Shown: in pieces, positions 43,790 through 56,438 of the stretch
Layout of the letters: every line of letters starts with the position of its first letter
How positions within the stretch are numbered: the first letter of the stretch is position 1
The notes under the pieces: generated by a model
Databases searched by the model: none
Told to the model about the DNA's origin: nothing
What the model saw: only the letters and a program-made list of their open reading frames with translations
Program-made: the position numbers and the translations under genes
NCBI GenBank assembly: GCA_948146395.1
Contig: OX411552.1
Span: 51,636,258-51,700,257 of the forward strand
DNA from: Fragum whitleyi
Lineage: Eukaryota > Mollusca > Bivalvia > Cardiida > Cardiidae
Length of the DNA: 64,000 bases
Reading direction: 5' to 3'

Positions 43790-45760
43790 TATAGTTAAGC
43801 TGCAATTTGCGAGCGAAATTCGTTCCAGGCACGGTGAAAAAACCTTTAGGAAATTTAAAAAAAAAACGTTCATGATCGTCCTCGCTTAAGGGAATAAATG
43901 ATAGCCCAATTAATGCCTTTATATAATCAATTCTGTTCAAGCTAAACAAAACATTAACGAAATCGTGTCCAAATATTACTCTTACTATGTTTAAAAACGA
44001 AGACCGTACATTTCAAGTAGAAACTCAATCTATGACAATATGGGAAGTGAAATCAATGTTTTCACACGGCATTCTGCAATTCGAACATTCAGATTTAACG
44101 AACGAGCCAAAAAGGCTACTAATCGGGCTACGGAAAAACAATATTTAAGCATACTTGGGCATTTTTTTTTTGCAAAACTCCATATAAAAGGATTGTCAAA
44201 GAATGGTTGGATATGCTTTTTGAGTATTGGAATCCCATTCTTATACATAAATGATAATAAATTTGTGGCAAATAAAGATGTTTCCACATTGACTTTGAGG
44301 GAAATGCTCCTTCATTAGTATATGAATTAAGCGTGTCGACACAGTAATACTGAATTAAAAAATTTGACACTTCGTGTATAAAAACATTCTTTGTATAAGA
44401 ATCTGTATAAGAAAACAAGCGAGTTAAGAACATATGTTTTGCTGCAGAATCATTTTTGAGATGACATAGTTGCCCAAGGAAATTCAATTTCCGTTTTTCA
44501 ACTTGTGACATTATGGATAAACATCAAATCGTTGCTAATACAATATCTGTTCTTGACCTTAAATTCAACCCCATTATATGTTTAAGACAAAGTCGATGGG
44601 CTCTTTCTAATACAAGGCGATCTGAATTTGCATTTATTATCAAGAACTCGGAACCAAAAAGGGTCCTTGGAAGAACCATGGAATAATATATTTTACGACT
44701 TGTTAATGGATTTAAGCTGTGTAGGCAAAACTTACTAAAGCCAAAAGGCAAAGAAGGTGCGCCGATTCTTATTAGAATAAAATTTACTTAAAGAAGACTT
44801 ATAATCATCGTATTTACTTAAGAAAACACCCAGATGAGTGATTTCTTTCGATTCAGCGGTGTTCCAATGGACCAGACCTTAGATCTCTTTTTATATGCAT
44901 GTTTAAATTCATTGAAAACACCTATAAAACATTTGTCTGCCTTATATTGGTATCTCCATTTACACGAGTATGAGAAATAGATATTTAACATTGCTTGTAA
45001 AGAATTTCGCGACAAGGAGAGTAGAGAGAGTCATATCATCTGCAAACGACGGTGCACAAAGATCGTAGTTATCTATCCTAAATCCTAGCCGACTGTTAGA
45101 TAATAACTCTAATAACTCATTTATGTATAATAAATACAAGAACGGGGACCAGACCCGCCTTGTCTGGTTCCCTGTAATTGGGGAACTGGGGAACCAGTCC
45201 GATTAATAGTCACAAAAGAGAACTCGACTGTACATATTGCTTTGCATCGCGATTACATTCAGTAATACGAAGTCTATTCCGTATCAGTGTAATTTGAAAA
45301 TTAAACCATTGTGGCAGACCTTGTCAAAGGCTTGTTTGGCGTCTAAGAAACACGTAAGTGTTATTTTCTCGACAAAAATCTACGCTTCAATTTACTACGA
45401 AGGATGTCATTTAACTATTCATTTTTTTCCACCTTGTAATGGATTTAATTTTACGTTATGTTAGCTTCTAACCGATTTAAAAGCACGCGCTCATATAATT
45501 AAAGAATTGTTGAAGATAATGCTCAATAGCTGCTAGCCTTGCGTTTCCCGTTACCTTTTTACAAGGTTATTATAGTTCCAAGTTTCATTGTTAAGGGGAC
45601 ATAAGCCATACTGTACATTAAATTGAATAATAAGGTAATGTAATGAAAAACTTGTAACCTCCATAAATAAGATTTTCATTATATATGCCATCTAGGCCAC
45701 ACATTTTCTCTCATTTGACGGATTTCGAAATTTCTTCCTTTGAAAATTCTTCATAACGCG
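43790..45760 (-). pseudogene. LINE ORF2: reverse transcriptase to C-terminus, broken
   Basis: Minus-strand blocks in order: EKMCGLDGIYNE (RT entry, near 45,690), FLDAKQAFDKVCHNGLIFKL (motif A Asp pair, near 45,330), GTRQGG...SPFLYLLYINELLELLSNS (near 45,130), CAPSFADDM (catalytic ADD, near 45,040), YSCKWRYQYKADKCFIGVF, SMVLPRTLFGSEFL...LERAHRLCLKHI, then SECSNCRMPCENIDFTSHIVID (finger-like, near 44,070) and FVNVLFSLNRIDYIKALIGLSFIPL. Frameshifts and stops occur at several places. The family signature matches 11,570-17,222 and 21,055-21,590. The endonuclease is absent (5' truncation). Confidence 0.88.
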
Positions 45761-45764
45761 GTAA

Positions 45765-46620
45765 CGATGGAATATGCGTATTTTCTAAATGCGAAACAAT
45801 GTTTACATCTTTCTGCTGGTCCATAAAAGTATTGTAGTCATAGTTTGATTCTAATTTGTATCATCGTTATCATCGTTTCTATCTGTATTATAGTCATGCC
45901 AATCAATGGTATTTTATTGTTTATCTATTTTTCTAGAATCCGTGCTGTAACGTCGATGGTACAATGTTCAGTTTTTCATTGTTTTTATTATAAGTTTTGA
46001 CTTTCACGTGATTCCAAGGTTTTAGAATGACATCATCTGGTAAGGAAATATTTTTACTCTCTACACGATATATTTCACTGTTTACGTTTCGGCGCACCAC
46101 CGAACCTGGCTTTATTGTGCGTATGCTGATTGTGTTGCACGTTGTTTTTGTTGTTGGTTACTTTATTTGCGATGTCTGTTTGTCTATCGTTACATATATC
46201 TTGGACTGATTTGTTTGTTTCCTTTTCTGTTTTTGTCATAACGTTTTCATGGCGATCAAAGTTCGCATCAGTTGTGGGTATGCCCGCTGTTTGTGTTAAG
46301 CGCTGGCCCACCACTACTTGTGAGTATGGGTCATTTTGGATACTCTGTCCACTGTTGCATGTGTTTTAAAGGTCTGCTGTTTTTGTCATGCAGCCTGGTA
46401 CGAACACATCTTCTAGGTCTGTGAATATCAAATTTAATTTTTCCGTGGTAGAATCTTCTTTGTTGTCTATGTTATTTTCATCTATGATTATTATAGGTGC
46501 GTTTTTTGTTTGTTTGATCCTTTGTCGTCTCTTTTGTTGCATTTGTGTTCCAGCGACTGTACATTTTTATTTGTTTGTTCCTTTAACGCATTTGCTATTT
46601 CTATTTTGGAGCGTAATTCT
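45765..46620. other. No gene seen
   Basis: TTTG/TGTT-rich sequence with overlapping chance frames on both strands (46,027-46,735); hydrophobic runs come from the T-rich composition. Confidence 0.5.
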
Positions 46621-46624
46621 TCAT

Positions 46625-46985
46625 TGTCAAGAGGCTGTTATTATGATCAAAGAAGCATGTGAAAAGTTTCCAAGTAAAAGCTTTACTAGAATAAAAGATA
46701 TAACTGATGTACAACATTTGCACGTAAAAACTTAACTTAGATTTCTAATTCCGAAAAGGGTTAAATTTCCACTAAATTCAATATCAGACTATTGAATCTT
46801 TGTCTAAAGGCTGATATTATGGTCACAGAAGCATGTGCAAAGTTTCAAAGCAAAAGCTTGAATAGAAACAGAGATTTTAAAGACTTGCACGTAAAAACTT
46901 AACCGAGGCCGACACAGACGCTGACGTCGACACCCGGGTGACCGGAATAGCCCCCCTCCCATTCTTCGAAAAGTCTAGCTAAAAA
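46625..46985 (+). repeat. Diverged tandem repeat with Helitron-like 3' end
   Basis: Two units of about 170 bases share GAAGCATGTG(A/C)AAAGTTTC, AAAAGCTT and TTGCACGTAAAAACTTAAC. The second ends GAGGCCGACACAGACG...GACACCC, then ATTCTTCGAAAAGTCTAGCT, a small hairpin. I associate this end sequence with abundant bivalve repeats (from memory, not searched). It may be the terminus of a Helitron/Helentron-type non-autonomous element. Confidence 0.5.
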
Positions 46986-46989
46986 GTAT

Positions 46990-48150
46990 TTGGATAATAT
47001 ATGATTAGCTTAACTGGTATAGTTAATTTTTAGACTTATTTAAACCCCATCCTTCTATTCACCATCCAGTGTGACGAGCGTATCTTGTGTTTCAAGATGG
47101 AGGAAATTTGTTTTCCCAATCAAGTATCTGGTTCAGCGTAATACATGTACTTTATATATGAAAATTTGAGTTATGAACTATCAACATTAGGTGGAAGAAG
47201 ACAATAGCATTATTGAGATAAGTGCACAGATATTGGGAAACGTTGTATTAGCGCGATCTCAATGGTGTTTGTTTTTAATGTTCAGTTTAGAATGAACGTT
47301 ACCATGACGTCGTTAAAATGACGATTTCGCGCGTTTCTCATCAAGAAGTTTTCACATAATATTCCTGACCATGGGACAATCGTAGCACATAATTGTCGAT
47401 GCTTTATAGTCACTGTCTTTAAGGGTAGTTTTCGATGACACTTTCGAAGTATACTTCATGATATGAATATCCATATATACAAGGACGGTTCGCCCGGGTA
47501 CTTAAAATAATTATACAACATAGACGAATCATATATACGAATCATTATAATTATACAAACAAGATAATGATATGTCCGGCCGTGTTTCGCAGAACAAGAA
47601 GGGTCAATGTTAAAAGGGGGTATTTTTTCACACGATCAGACGACATTTCATACAAAAATGAATATAATAATCCAATAATACAATTTATTCTTAACACAAT
47701 CATTAGGGTACCTGAATGATTAAATGAGGTATTTTAAAACAGAACTCACGTTTTTTTATTTAAAACAAATAAATCCAGATTTACATTTCCATGCAATAAT
47801 AAAGAAATGTTTTGGAATTATACGATAAAGGGAAATTATCCATATGGTCAAATTGTGGCGAAATTTTAAAAAAATAATTAAATTAATGCTAGGTAAAACG
47901 TCCTTTACAAATTCATATTTGAATTTCTAAATGTATCAGCTACGTAAGGATTAGCATTGCTGAGCCCTTCAAGAGGAATTTGAATAAAAAAGATTTAAGC
48001 AAATTTAAGATATTGAAATAAGCAACATTTGCAGATTTGTTTCGGATTCTTTTATATTTATTCAATTCATTGGACATTTCCGTTCGCCATTTGAAAGTAC
48101 ATGTATTACTACATCGAACTAAATAAATATGAAATATTCGTATTAATATC
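46990..48150. other. No gene seen
   Basis: AT-rich DNA without recognisable coding sequence or repeats. Confidence 0.5.
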
Positions 48151-48151
48151 T

Positions 48152-50962
48152 GGCTGCCGTCTCGCTTTCTAGAATTTTGGGAACATCAAATTAGCCCTAG
48201 ATAACCAAGAAGGAAATTTTTAAAAAAATCTGATATTTTTTCCGTTAAGTTTGAAAATCTTTACCAGCAGGTGAAACCAAATAAACCAAATATTAATATT
48301 AATGCATGATTCTATCTTGTGAATAATAAACTTGATAAATTTATTCACCCCTCCCACATCCCCCCGAATGAAATTCATGTTTAAAATTCAGTATTTTGGG
48401 ATTTCAATTTCGACATTTACTGAAAGAATAGTAGCTTAAACGCTTAGTATAGGTGTCTGGTCCTTAAAATAAATTTAAATGTGAAACAATTTTTGCATAA
48501 TGATTCTTATGTAATTCAAGCATTTTTTTTTTGTGGGGGGGGGGGGGGGGGAGGGGGGGGGCTGCCATCTAGAGAATGGCAGTCGGGACACAAAACAACG
48601 ATTACATGATTTTTGATTCTCACTCAGTGTATTTTGTAATATTCGATACTGTCGCTTTTTTCATTTGACGGTTTTTGCTTGTACATTGGGTCAAGATGCC
48701 TATTTTTAGAACAAAGATATTCTTTCAAACATATCGTACACATGTCCTTTACCTCTAGAAAACGTGCCGTGCACCGAATCGGCCGATTTCAAAAATTTTT
48801 GAGCCAAAACCTAGTGTCGCAGGAAATAGCAATTATGAAGTTATCTTCGATGCCGAGACTTTCAAGGGGCTAAATTGATGGAATAAAGCCCCAAAATTGA
48901 ACAATTTCTATTCCCTAGCATGTTGAATTTATGCTTAAAAAATATTGCGTTTCAATTATAATAAAGAAATTGACACAGAATTCCTTATACCAGTTCATTA
49001 AGAGAAGGGGGTCTTCTTGCAATGAACTAATGTAATCTTCGATACTAGATTTTTTAATATCTTCCACAACAAATTCATAACGTATGAGAGCATCAAAACA
49101 TGTAACATAACCGGTATAAACAATTAACACTGAGAAATGCTGCATACGACGTTCAGTGTGTTAATTATGCTGTAAAGAATAGCGTTTTGTAATCATCGAG
49201 ACCGTAATATTTGATACCGAATTTTAATGCCTACGAAAAAATTCAATCGAAACATATAAATGGACCAGATATCCCTCCCTATGGCACCTAAAATTACAAA
49301 ACAACATTTCTATGACGTGTAAAGCTTATCCCCTTCCTTTAAATGCTGCAAGAATAACTTTTCGTAATCTTCGAGACCATGTGTATATATTTCATTGCAA
49401 TTGGTGTTTCACGGTGGTACAGCTATTATTTGTTTTTAATCAGCATTCCTAGTCTTGAGAAATAAAAGTTTCAACGGGCCATCATTGAATTGCACAATTT
49501 TGCGTGTTTGAGAAACTGTAATCTTCGACACAGTGAAAATTGGGCAAAAAGTCGATGCTGAAAGTGATGACAAATCCTTTTGAGTGGGTCAACCTAGATT
49601 TGCGATGTGCATAAGTATTCAACCATAGACAAGTAATTTTGCGGTATATATTCAAAGAAACTTTGATGTTCAAAAGGTAACTTACAATCGTTTTCATATT
49701 CAGATTTTCTCTCCTTTTTTAAGAGAGACTATACACCAAAAACCATTTCTTTCAATGAGTCATAATTTTTCAACCAAACATGATTTTATTTACAATTTAA
49801 TAGGTTTTTGTGCTTTGGGTCATCATTTAAACTACACTCGATAACTTATGTGTAATCTTCGACACAATATACCTTATTCAAGTATTCAAATAGAAAATCA
49901 CAATTTTGCAATGAAAAAGAAGGTTAATTCATCATTTTCATTTGATATGTATTCAAGTTGATTTCTCGACGTATTTAAATCCTTTCCTGTTTTACAAAGT
50001 TTTGGACCTGTCCAAATTCAAAGGTTTTGCAGGCGAAAATTTGGATTTAATTTGAAAAATAACCATTCAGTAAAGTAGAAAATAGTGTGGAAAAAGAAGA
50101 AAGTATACTTTTTTAGTTTTTTTACTTTAATATTACTATGAAAAACGCCAAAATAAGACAATTACACGCTTCTTAATAACTTTTTTACCTTTCAGATGTA
50201 GTATAAAATATTTCACATCATTAAAGGTTGATGTTTACCTCATCTGCTTTTAGAAAATTTGGAGGGGTACTATGATTTCCATTTTTTGATATTTTAGAAC
50301 CCCAAAATTCCAATTCTCGTGAGAATGAGCGTCAAGATGTTTGATCTTCAAATAGACTTTAGTTCTTTCAGGTTGTAACTAGAACACCAATGGTGACCAC
50401 CCATCTTACATAGAATGCAACAGAAAATAGCAAAATTTCTATCTTTAACTGGCTGCCATCTCTCATGAAGGATGTTTGGATATCCAAATTATCTTTAACT
50501 AATAGATATCATTCCAAGAACATAAAATATACACGTATTTGGTCTTTAAATATAATTTAAAATCAAATGGTGCCTATATAATGCCTCCTGGTTAATCAAT
50601 ATGTTTGTTGTCTGCCATTTAGAAAACATCAAGGAAGGCCGACGGGACTCTTAATATCTAATGTTAACAACTTTATTTGAACTCGGGAAGGTCATGTCAA
50701 CAATATCATAGCACTCTATTGTGTAGTACATGGTGAACAATTTTATCTCAATACATTCATCGGAAAAATAGCAAAATTCTTATCTAGAAGTGGCTGCCAT
50801 CTCCAATTTCGGAAGTTTGGATCTTCAAAATAATCTAACGTATAAAGGGTTGTACCAGAACGCAAAATATTCATGTTTTAGACTCTCAAAAATATTCAAA
50901 ATGAAAAAACTCCCTCTTTAGTGTAACAAAGGTAAAATGAATTTATTCTTGGCTGCCATCTA
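48152..50962 (+). repeat. GGCTGCCATCT boxes flanking the GTAATCTTCGA array
   Basis: GGCTGCC at 48,152, GCTGCCATCTAGAG at 48,562, then GGCTGCCATCT at 50,451, TCTGCCATTT at 50,611, and GGCTGCCATCT at 50,792 and 50,951 (spacings 160, 181, 159). The pieces at 48,562 and 50,951 are followed by GAATGGCAGTCGGGAC and GGAATGGCAATCGGGAC. G-rich tracts lie just outside (48,535-48,561; 51,073-51,088). This may be another member, partly decayed, of the family at 38,503-42,055. Confidence 0.6.
48636..49862 (+). repeat. Phased array of GTAATCTTCGA boxes
   Basis: GTAATATTCGATAC (48,636), GTTATCTTCGATGCC (48,840), GTAATCTTCGATAC (49,032), GTAATCATCGAGACC (49,189), GTAATCTTCGAGACC (49,364), GTAATCTTCGACAC (49,518) and GTAATCTTCGACAC (49,852). 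Spacings are 204, 192, 157, 175, 154 and 334 (twice 167, one box lost). DNA between the boxes is not obviously alike. No frame spans the array. Confidence 0.75.
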
Positions 50963-51124
50963 GAAAACCACTTGGAATGGCAATCGGGACCCAAATTACC
51001 ACCTGTTAACATCTTGATTCTCACCCAGGAAGATCCTATGAACATTTCCATACCACTCTTGGAGAGCCCTTGGGGGGGGGGGAGGGGGCAATCGTCAGTC
51101 ATATAGAACGACTCAAGCACCTAT

Positions 51125-51280
51125 CGATCCTCACTCCAGTTCTACCGTAACATTCTTTTCTAGCCTCGAGCTGCTACCCCACATTGCTCTAAGATTATCA
51201 ACCCTTTGGTGGGAGTCTAATAGACAGAAATGACGATAGGGATTGAACCCGGTGCCTTAGAATTGACAGTCTGCATGGGA
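51125..51280 (-). repeat. Degenerate SINE relic
   Basis: On the minus strand GACTGTCAATTCTAAGG and GGGTTCAATCCC (tRNA head and B box) precede AGGGTTGATAATCTTAG, GTAGCAGCTCGAGGCTAG and AAAGAATGTTACGG, in the order of the 272-bp SINE. The tail is lost. Confidence 0.6.
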
Positions 51281-53804
51281 TGCTTTTCTTCGACAAATAA
51301 AAAACCAACTGTAAAACATTATGTTTATAATTTTATAATTTAAAGAACAAGGATTTCTTAAAATTTGTAACAAGAATTTTTCGCAATGTTTCAACAAAGT
51401 AAAGAAGGGGGGCTCAAATTCAGAACTTAACAATATCAACATTCAAGTGATTTAAATAAAATTATTCACAACTAAATATTTTTCATCATTTCTATGAAAA
51501 CATTATTAAATCAACATAGGTTTTACTAAATATATTGATATGGAAGAGTGGTGGGGTTTTGTCCTACTGGCCATATATAGTGGTGGGGTTTTGTAAGGAG
51601 GGGTTTTGTGTACCACAGTCGATTGACCGTTCGGAAATATTTTCCGGTAGCGGCTATTTTCACTTCGAATAAAAAACCCGTATATCTATTTTAAGACTAT
51701 TTGAAAGGGATATTTCGAAATGTTATCGGTCAGTGCTGTTAAAATTATGTTTGATCTTACGAATAATTCCCTGATTTGAATTTTATTTGTTTCAATAGGC
51801 CAATCAAAGGTTCCTCGCCATCTGCATCCGACAAAGAAAGGCAATGACAGAAGAGCTTACCCGACAAGATTGCGTAATCAAAAGTTTCAGCGACAGTCCG
51901 GCATTACCCCGCGCGTTACACATGACTTGTTTTGGTCAGCTATGATATGTTTGTTCGCCTTGATTATCGGTTTTTGCTCGTGTGGACTGTAAACCCTTAA
52001 TGAGGTAAATTTGTAAAACGTCTGGCGTTAAATAATAGAAGTATTCTTCAATGGGTATGCAACAAACATTACGGGAGCACTAATTTTTATGGCGAAAGCA
52101 TTGATCGATTTAGTGGTTAAGCTGCCAAGGGCAGTTTGCACTCATTTGCACTTTGAGACTGCCTCATAATTTGGTATGTTAACTGAAGCCAGCAAAGCTG
52201 ACGCTTTGCTAGCTTAAAACGCTATTGTCCTCTTCCATCTTAAACAGCGTTCTTAGCAAGTTCCTATTGCTTGTAAAATTCAGATTATACACCAATAACA
52301 TACCATATTTTAATTTGTTTAAGTTTGCATTTATGAAAATGTAGTCAAAGCGTAATTACCAATCGTACTGTTAGAATGCAAACAGACCTTATGTATGACC
52401 AAAGAAATAACATTTCCCATCGGCTAAACACGTCTTACCTACGGAATTCAATCGTAAAGTTTATCGGAATGTCCAAACTTGATCGTCACATGCGGGATCT
52501 TTGGGCCTTTCTTCTGCATAAAGGTCAGGTTCAAGTTATGCGCTCGCTAAGAGCCGTGAAATATATATTCTAATATAGATTCTCTAAATACACCTGTAAC
52601 CAATAGAAATACCTTTACTTCTATATATGGTTTGGATTTTCAATACTGGTTGTTCCCAAAAGAGTATCATAACTTTATGATGCCAAGGAAGCCTAGTATT
52701 GCAAGTGAAAACGATTGAGAAATGTTTGAAAATATTACCTTTTCTGCATGTGCACGAGTTAACGGGCAAAGTCGGATACAATTTCAACACATTCAAAAAT
52801 GTCCTGAACAAATGCTTGAATAAGACATCGAACCAAGCAGAAGTCAGCTTAAATGGGATGGATCCAATGTAAAAAATGTCACATAATTGTTCGGAAGTAT
52901 TTTCGGAGGATCTTCGACTAGTCTTCGACTAATCAGCAGATTAACGGTGCCGTATTTTTCTAAGATCGGCGAGACATTGGTGAATTATTTCATCAAAAAT
53001 ATACCACAAGTAGGTGACGTCTATTAGATTCGTAAGTATCGATAAACCAGAATTGCACAGCGTTCCTTTTGTGTTTAAGAGGAAATCACTAATAAAACAC
53101 ATAAAGAAAAAGGAAAATCTTGCTAATAAACAAAGACAAACTGAGAAGTTAGGTTTATAGGATTAAGGCGACAATAAATAAGATTATGACAAAAATTCAA
53201 CTGTTGGTCAGAGGTTTTGAGAACAAGGTATATCCATTGTCAGTATTTTGACTGCTATTGGTATGGTTATTCAATAAACAATAACTAATCGATGTTTCAA
53301 CGTTGGCCTATATTCATCTGATGCTACGTTTTGTAATATGTATTTTTCAAATATTTTTTTTGAAATCTGCTTTTTCCATCGGATGATATTACAATGGAGT
53401 GTTTTATAAGGTTCATAAGCATTGTTTAACACACCGGCGTCTGGATAGCATTGAAGAACATCACCGTTCTTCAATACTTAAGTGTTAATTTTTCCTTTTG
53501 ATTTATTATGAGGAAATATAAAAGGGGTATAAATGCCACAGAAAGAATCGATACAACTCTTTCTTCAGGGAGTGTGATTATGGATGGCATTGGAATTGCA
53601 ATACCTTTAATGTTGCCTTTAGAAATAAAAGCCATAGGTGTGTCTGAGACGCAAGTTGAATTGAAAAGCGAAGAAACATAATGAAAAAAAATCTAGCAGG
53701 CAGCTAGAACACTCAGAATAGCACTAAAGGTTTTATTTCCAAGGCGTTTATATAAAAGATAGGACACACTCCAAACAATCAGAAGAATTGAGTGATAAAG
53801 AATT
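51281..53804. other. No gene seen
   Basis: Contains three copies of GTGGGGTTTTGT at 51,550-51,610 and otherwise no recognisable feature. The frames at 52,376-52,573 (plus), 52,584-52,811 (minus) and 53,271-53,474 (minus) show no domain. Confidence 0.5.
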
Positions 53805-55229
53805 TAGTCCATGAGCCAGAATGGGTTTTGTTCACACCCCCCCCCCCCCCCGGGGGGAATTTCGTAGACCATATTTTTCTGAAAGTCCATGGTATGTAGA
53901 ATATTTTGAGACATGTTAGCACTCTGGCGAGTGGGGCTTTTGTAAGATACGTTACTTTAAAGTAGCACAGCCAACAAAATTAAAAAAAATTGAATTTTAA
54001 AAGAGTACCCCAAAAATTGAAGTCAAAATGACAAAAAGTTGACTTCTTATACATATATTTGTGTTGCTTATTAACTGTAGGGTCCATTCATGGACTTTTT
54101 TGATAAATCTGGTCATCTTAAGAGTCGTGATATTGCAGTTAAATACGTAACCCTTAAATTTCATAAAAACAATGAATATAGAAATAAATTGTCTATCCCC
54201 TTCTCAATGAGAATTTTGTTAACATTGCCTGTTTGATAGCCCATGGTATATAGAACATTTTGAGACTTGTTAGCACTCTAACAGGTGGGGCGTTAGTGTG
54301 ATACGTTACCTCAAAGTTAGTTACCCATCAAATTTTCAAGACAAGATTTTAGAAATTACCAGAAGTGATTGGGGCAAATGCGAGATACGTTACTTTAAAG
54401 AAACCAACCCCTAAAATATAACAATTTTAGTTGTATGTCTTATAATAGAAATTACCAGTAATTAAGTATAAAATTAAATGATATTGTGTTTTGTTCATGA
54501 TATTTGTGATTCTGAAGGTATTTGAAGCCCATTTACATTATGAATTGAAAAATATAGCCCTTACAAGCAATGCATGGGAGTAAAATACGTTACATTTAAA
54601 TTTCTATTTAATGTATTCAAAAGAATTGTGCTCTACTGAATATTTTGTTTACTGTGTTTTTCTATGAGCTTCTGTTCTTTGGGAGATTTTAGTTTGTTTA
54701 TGCATCTGGCCATCAAGCTATTTTGCAAATTACGTTACTATAAAGTAACCAATCAATTACAATAGGCTTATTCATATCTCATCTGATTGCAATTGTTGTA
54801 AAATCCCTCATTGTCTAAATCGACTATAAACCATAACTATTTAAAGTATTTTTAAGGTATCAATATAAATTTTAATCATTTAAGACTCATTGTGGTTTTA
54901 AAAGCTTGCAAAATACGTTACCACTTATTTATAGGTATAATTATTATTGAGCTACTATCATAGATTCAGGAAATGTACCAAACACAATGTAGAGGCAGCT
55001 TCCAAACTCAATGTTGAGGCAGCTTATGGTTTCTTCTATGTTTGAGACTTTTTTCACATTTTTAGAATAAAACACAAGTTATATACGTTACTTCCGATGA
55101 TAAGAGACAGTTTTCATTGTGAAAAATGATGACCAATTAGATGAAAAAAGCTGTTCCTACAATATTTTTAAGAAATATTTCTATAAATATAGTACAGAAA
55201 AGTTAAAAATATTACTTAGAATTGATTCT

Positions 55230-55440
55230 GATCGCAGCACAGTTGGTAGCACATTGGATTTGTTAGCGCATTTGACTCAATATCATAGGTACTAGGTTTC
55301 ATCAGCCAGTACAAACAAGTTGATTTTCATTCATCTTCGTTGAATGAGCCGCTAGAGGCTTTAAAAGGATGATGTGATGAATGGAATGATGTGTGTGATA
55401 AATACAAGGAATTAATGGTTAGGTGGATAAGCCACCTTGA
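55230..55440 (+). repeat. Ancient SINE relic, partner of 36,680-36,880
   Basis: GATCGCAGCACAGTTGGTAG, GTACTAGGTTTCATC, AACAAGTTGATTTTCATTC and GCCGCTAGAGGC follow the same order as in the other large element, in opposite orientation. Confidence 0.55.
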
Positions 55441-55998
55441 TAAGTGTTATACTGTTAACATGGCCTGAAAATTCCTTGAAGCATTTTAGCCCTCTATTGT
55501 TTCCAATTGATTGCAAAGTACATTGCATGCAATCCTATTTTTGTCAAGAAACTGGGCAATTCAGTTCAATACTGATAATTTACATGAGTATGACCATATT
55601 ATGTTCAAAAGAATAGTACATTGCCATATACATTTATTATACTGCAAAGAAAATTCTAGCATTTTCATTGGTTAATGCTGACCTGACAAAAATTGATAGC
55701 TACGGCCGCTCCGGTATTACCTCTAATGTTTCCTTAAGGCGCCTCGACGTGAACATAGACAAAAAATCGAAACGGTAATGGCAGCCATGTTTCTCTCGCT
55801 TCGCTGATAGCACGACCCGAATATACACACTAGGATACAGTTGAAAAGGATGTCAGTTAATAATGTGAAAATAAAAAATGATATAGATGTCTATAAATAC
55901 CTTAAATTTGTACAAATCTGTCTATTTAAAGTGCCAAGTTTCTCGCAGTTTCAGCCAACAAACGCTTCTATATCACAATAGCGCAGAGTGTAGTAGTG

Positions 55999-56024
55999 TG
56001 ACGTCACAACTATATATGACGTCA
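55999..56024. promoter_or_regulatory. Twin CRE palindromes (TGACGTCA)
   Basis: Perfect TGACGTCA at 55,999-56,006 and 56,017-56,024, 18 bases apart, with TATATA between. This is the consensus site for CREB/ATF bZIP factors. If functional it could act as a promoter of the inserted element; no transcript is evident. Confidence 0.5.
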
Positions 56025-56159
56025 CTTTGTACATGTTTACTTTTCATAGGGGCGCATTAAGGGATATTGGTGGTTTAAAAGAAATCGGTTTATACGAACG
56101 CCTAAAAAGGCAAAAGACAGATATTTAGCCCTAAAACTTTGAAGAATAATAAATTCGTA

Positions 56160-56293
56160 ATACGGTTTCTTGCCTGGGTATATGACGATTTATTCCCGGC
56201 AGTAAAAATGATGTCAATCCTCGCCTACGGCTCGGGTGACATCAATTTTCCAGCCGGGAATAAATCGTCATATACCCCGGCAAGAAACCGTAT
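56160..56293. repeat. Long hairpin 1 in the insertion
   Basis: ATACGGTTTCTTGCC...GGTATATGACGATTTATTC...CCGGC at the left pairs almost perfectly with GCCGGGAATAAATCGTCAT...GCAAGAAACCGTAT at the right. The centre reads GATGTCA...CGCCTACGGCTCG...TGACATC, itself palindromic. Confidence 0.9.
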
Positions 56294-56310
56294 AACTAAT
56301 AATATAATAC

Positions 56311-56438
56311 GTACTTAGTGTTTTGTATGAGGAAAAATATCTAACGATGTTGGGACGATCATTGTCGAGGCTCTGCCGAGACAATTGTCAATTCTCACAA
56401 CCGAGTTAGATATTTTTTTCATACAATACAATAAGTAT
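56311..56438. repeat. Long hairpin 2 in the insertion
   Basis: TACTTAGTGTTTTGTATGA, then AAAATATCTAAC at the left; GTTAGATATTTTTTTC, then ATACAATACAATAAGTA at the right. The centre CGAGGCTCTGCCGAG with ATTGTCGAG/GACAATTGTC forms a second stem. Confidence 0.85.
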
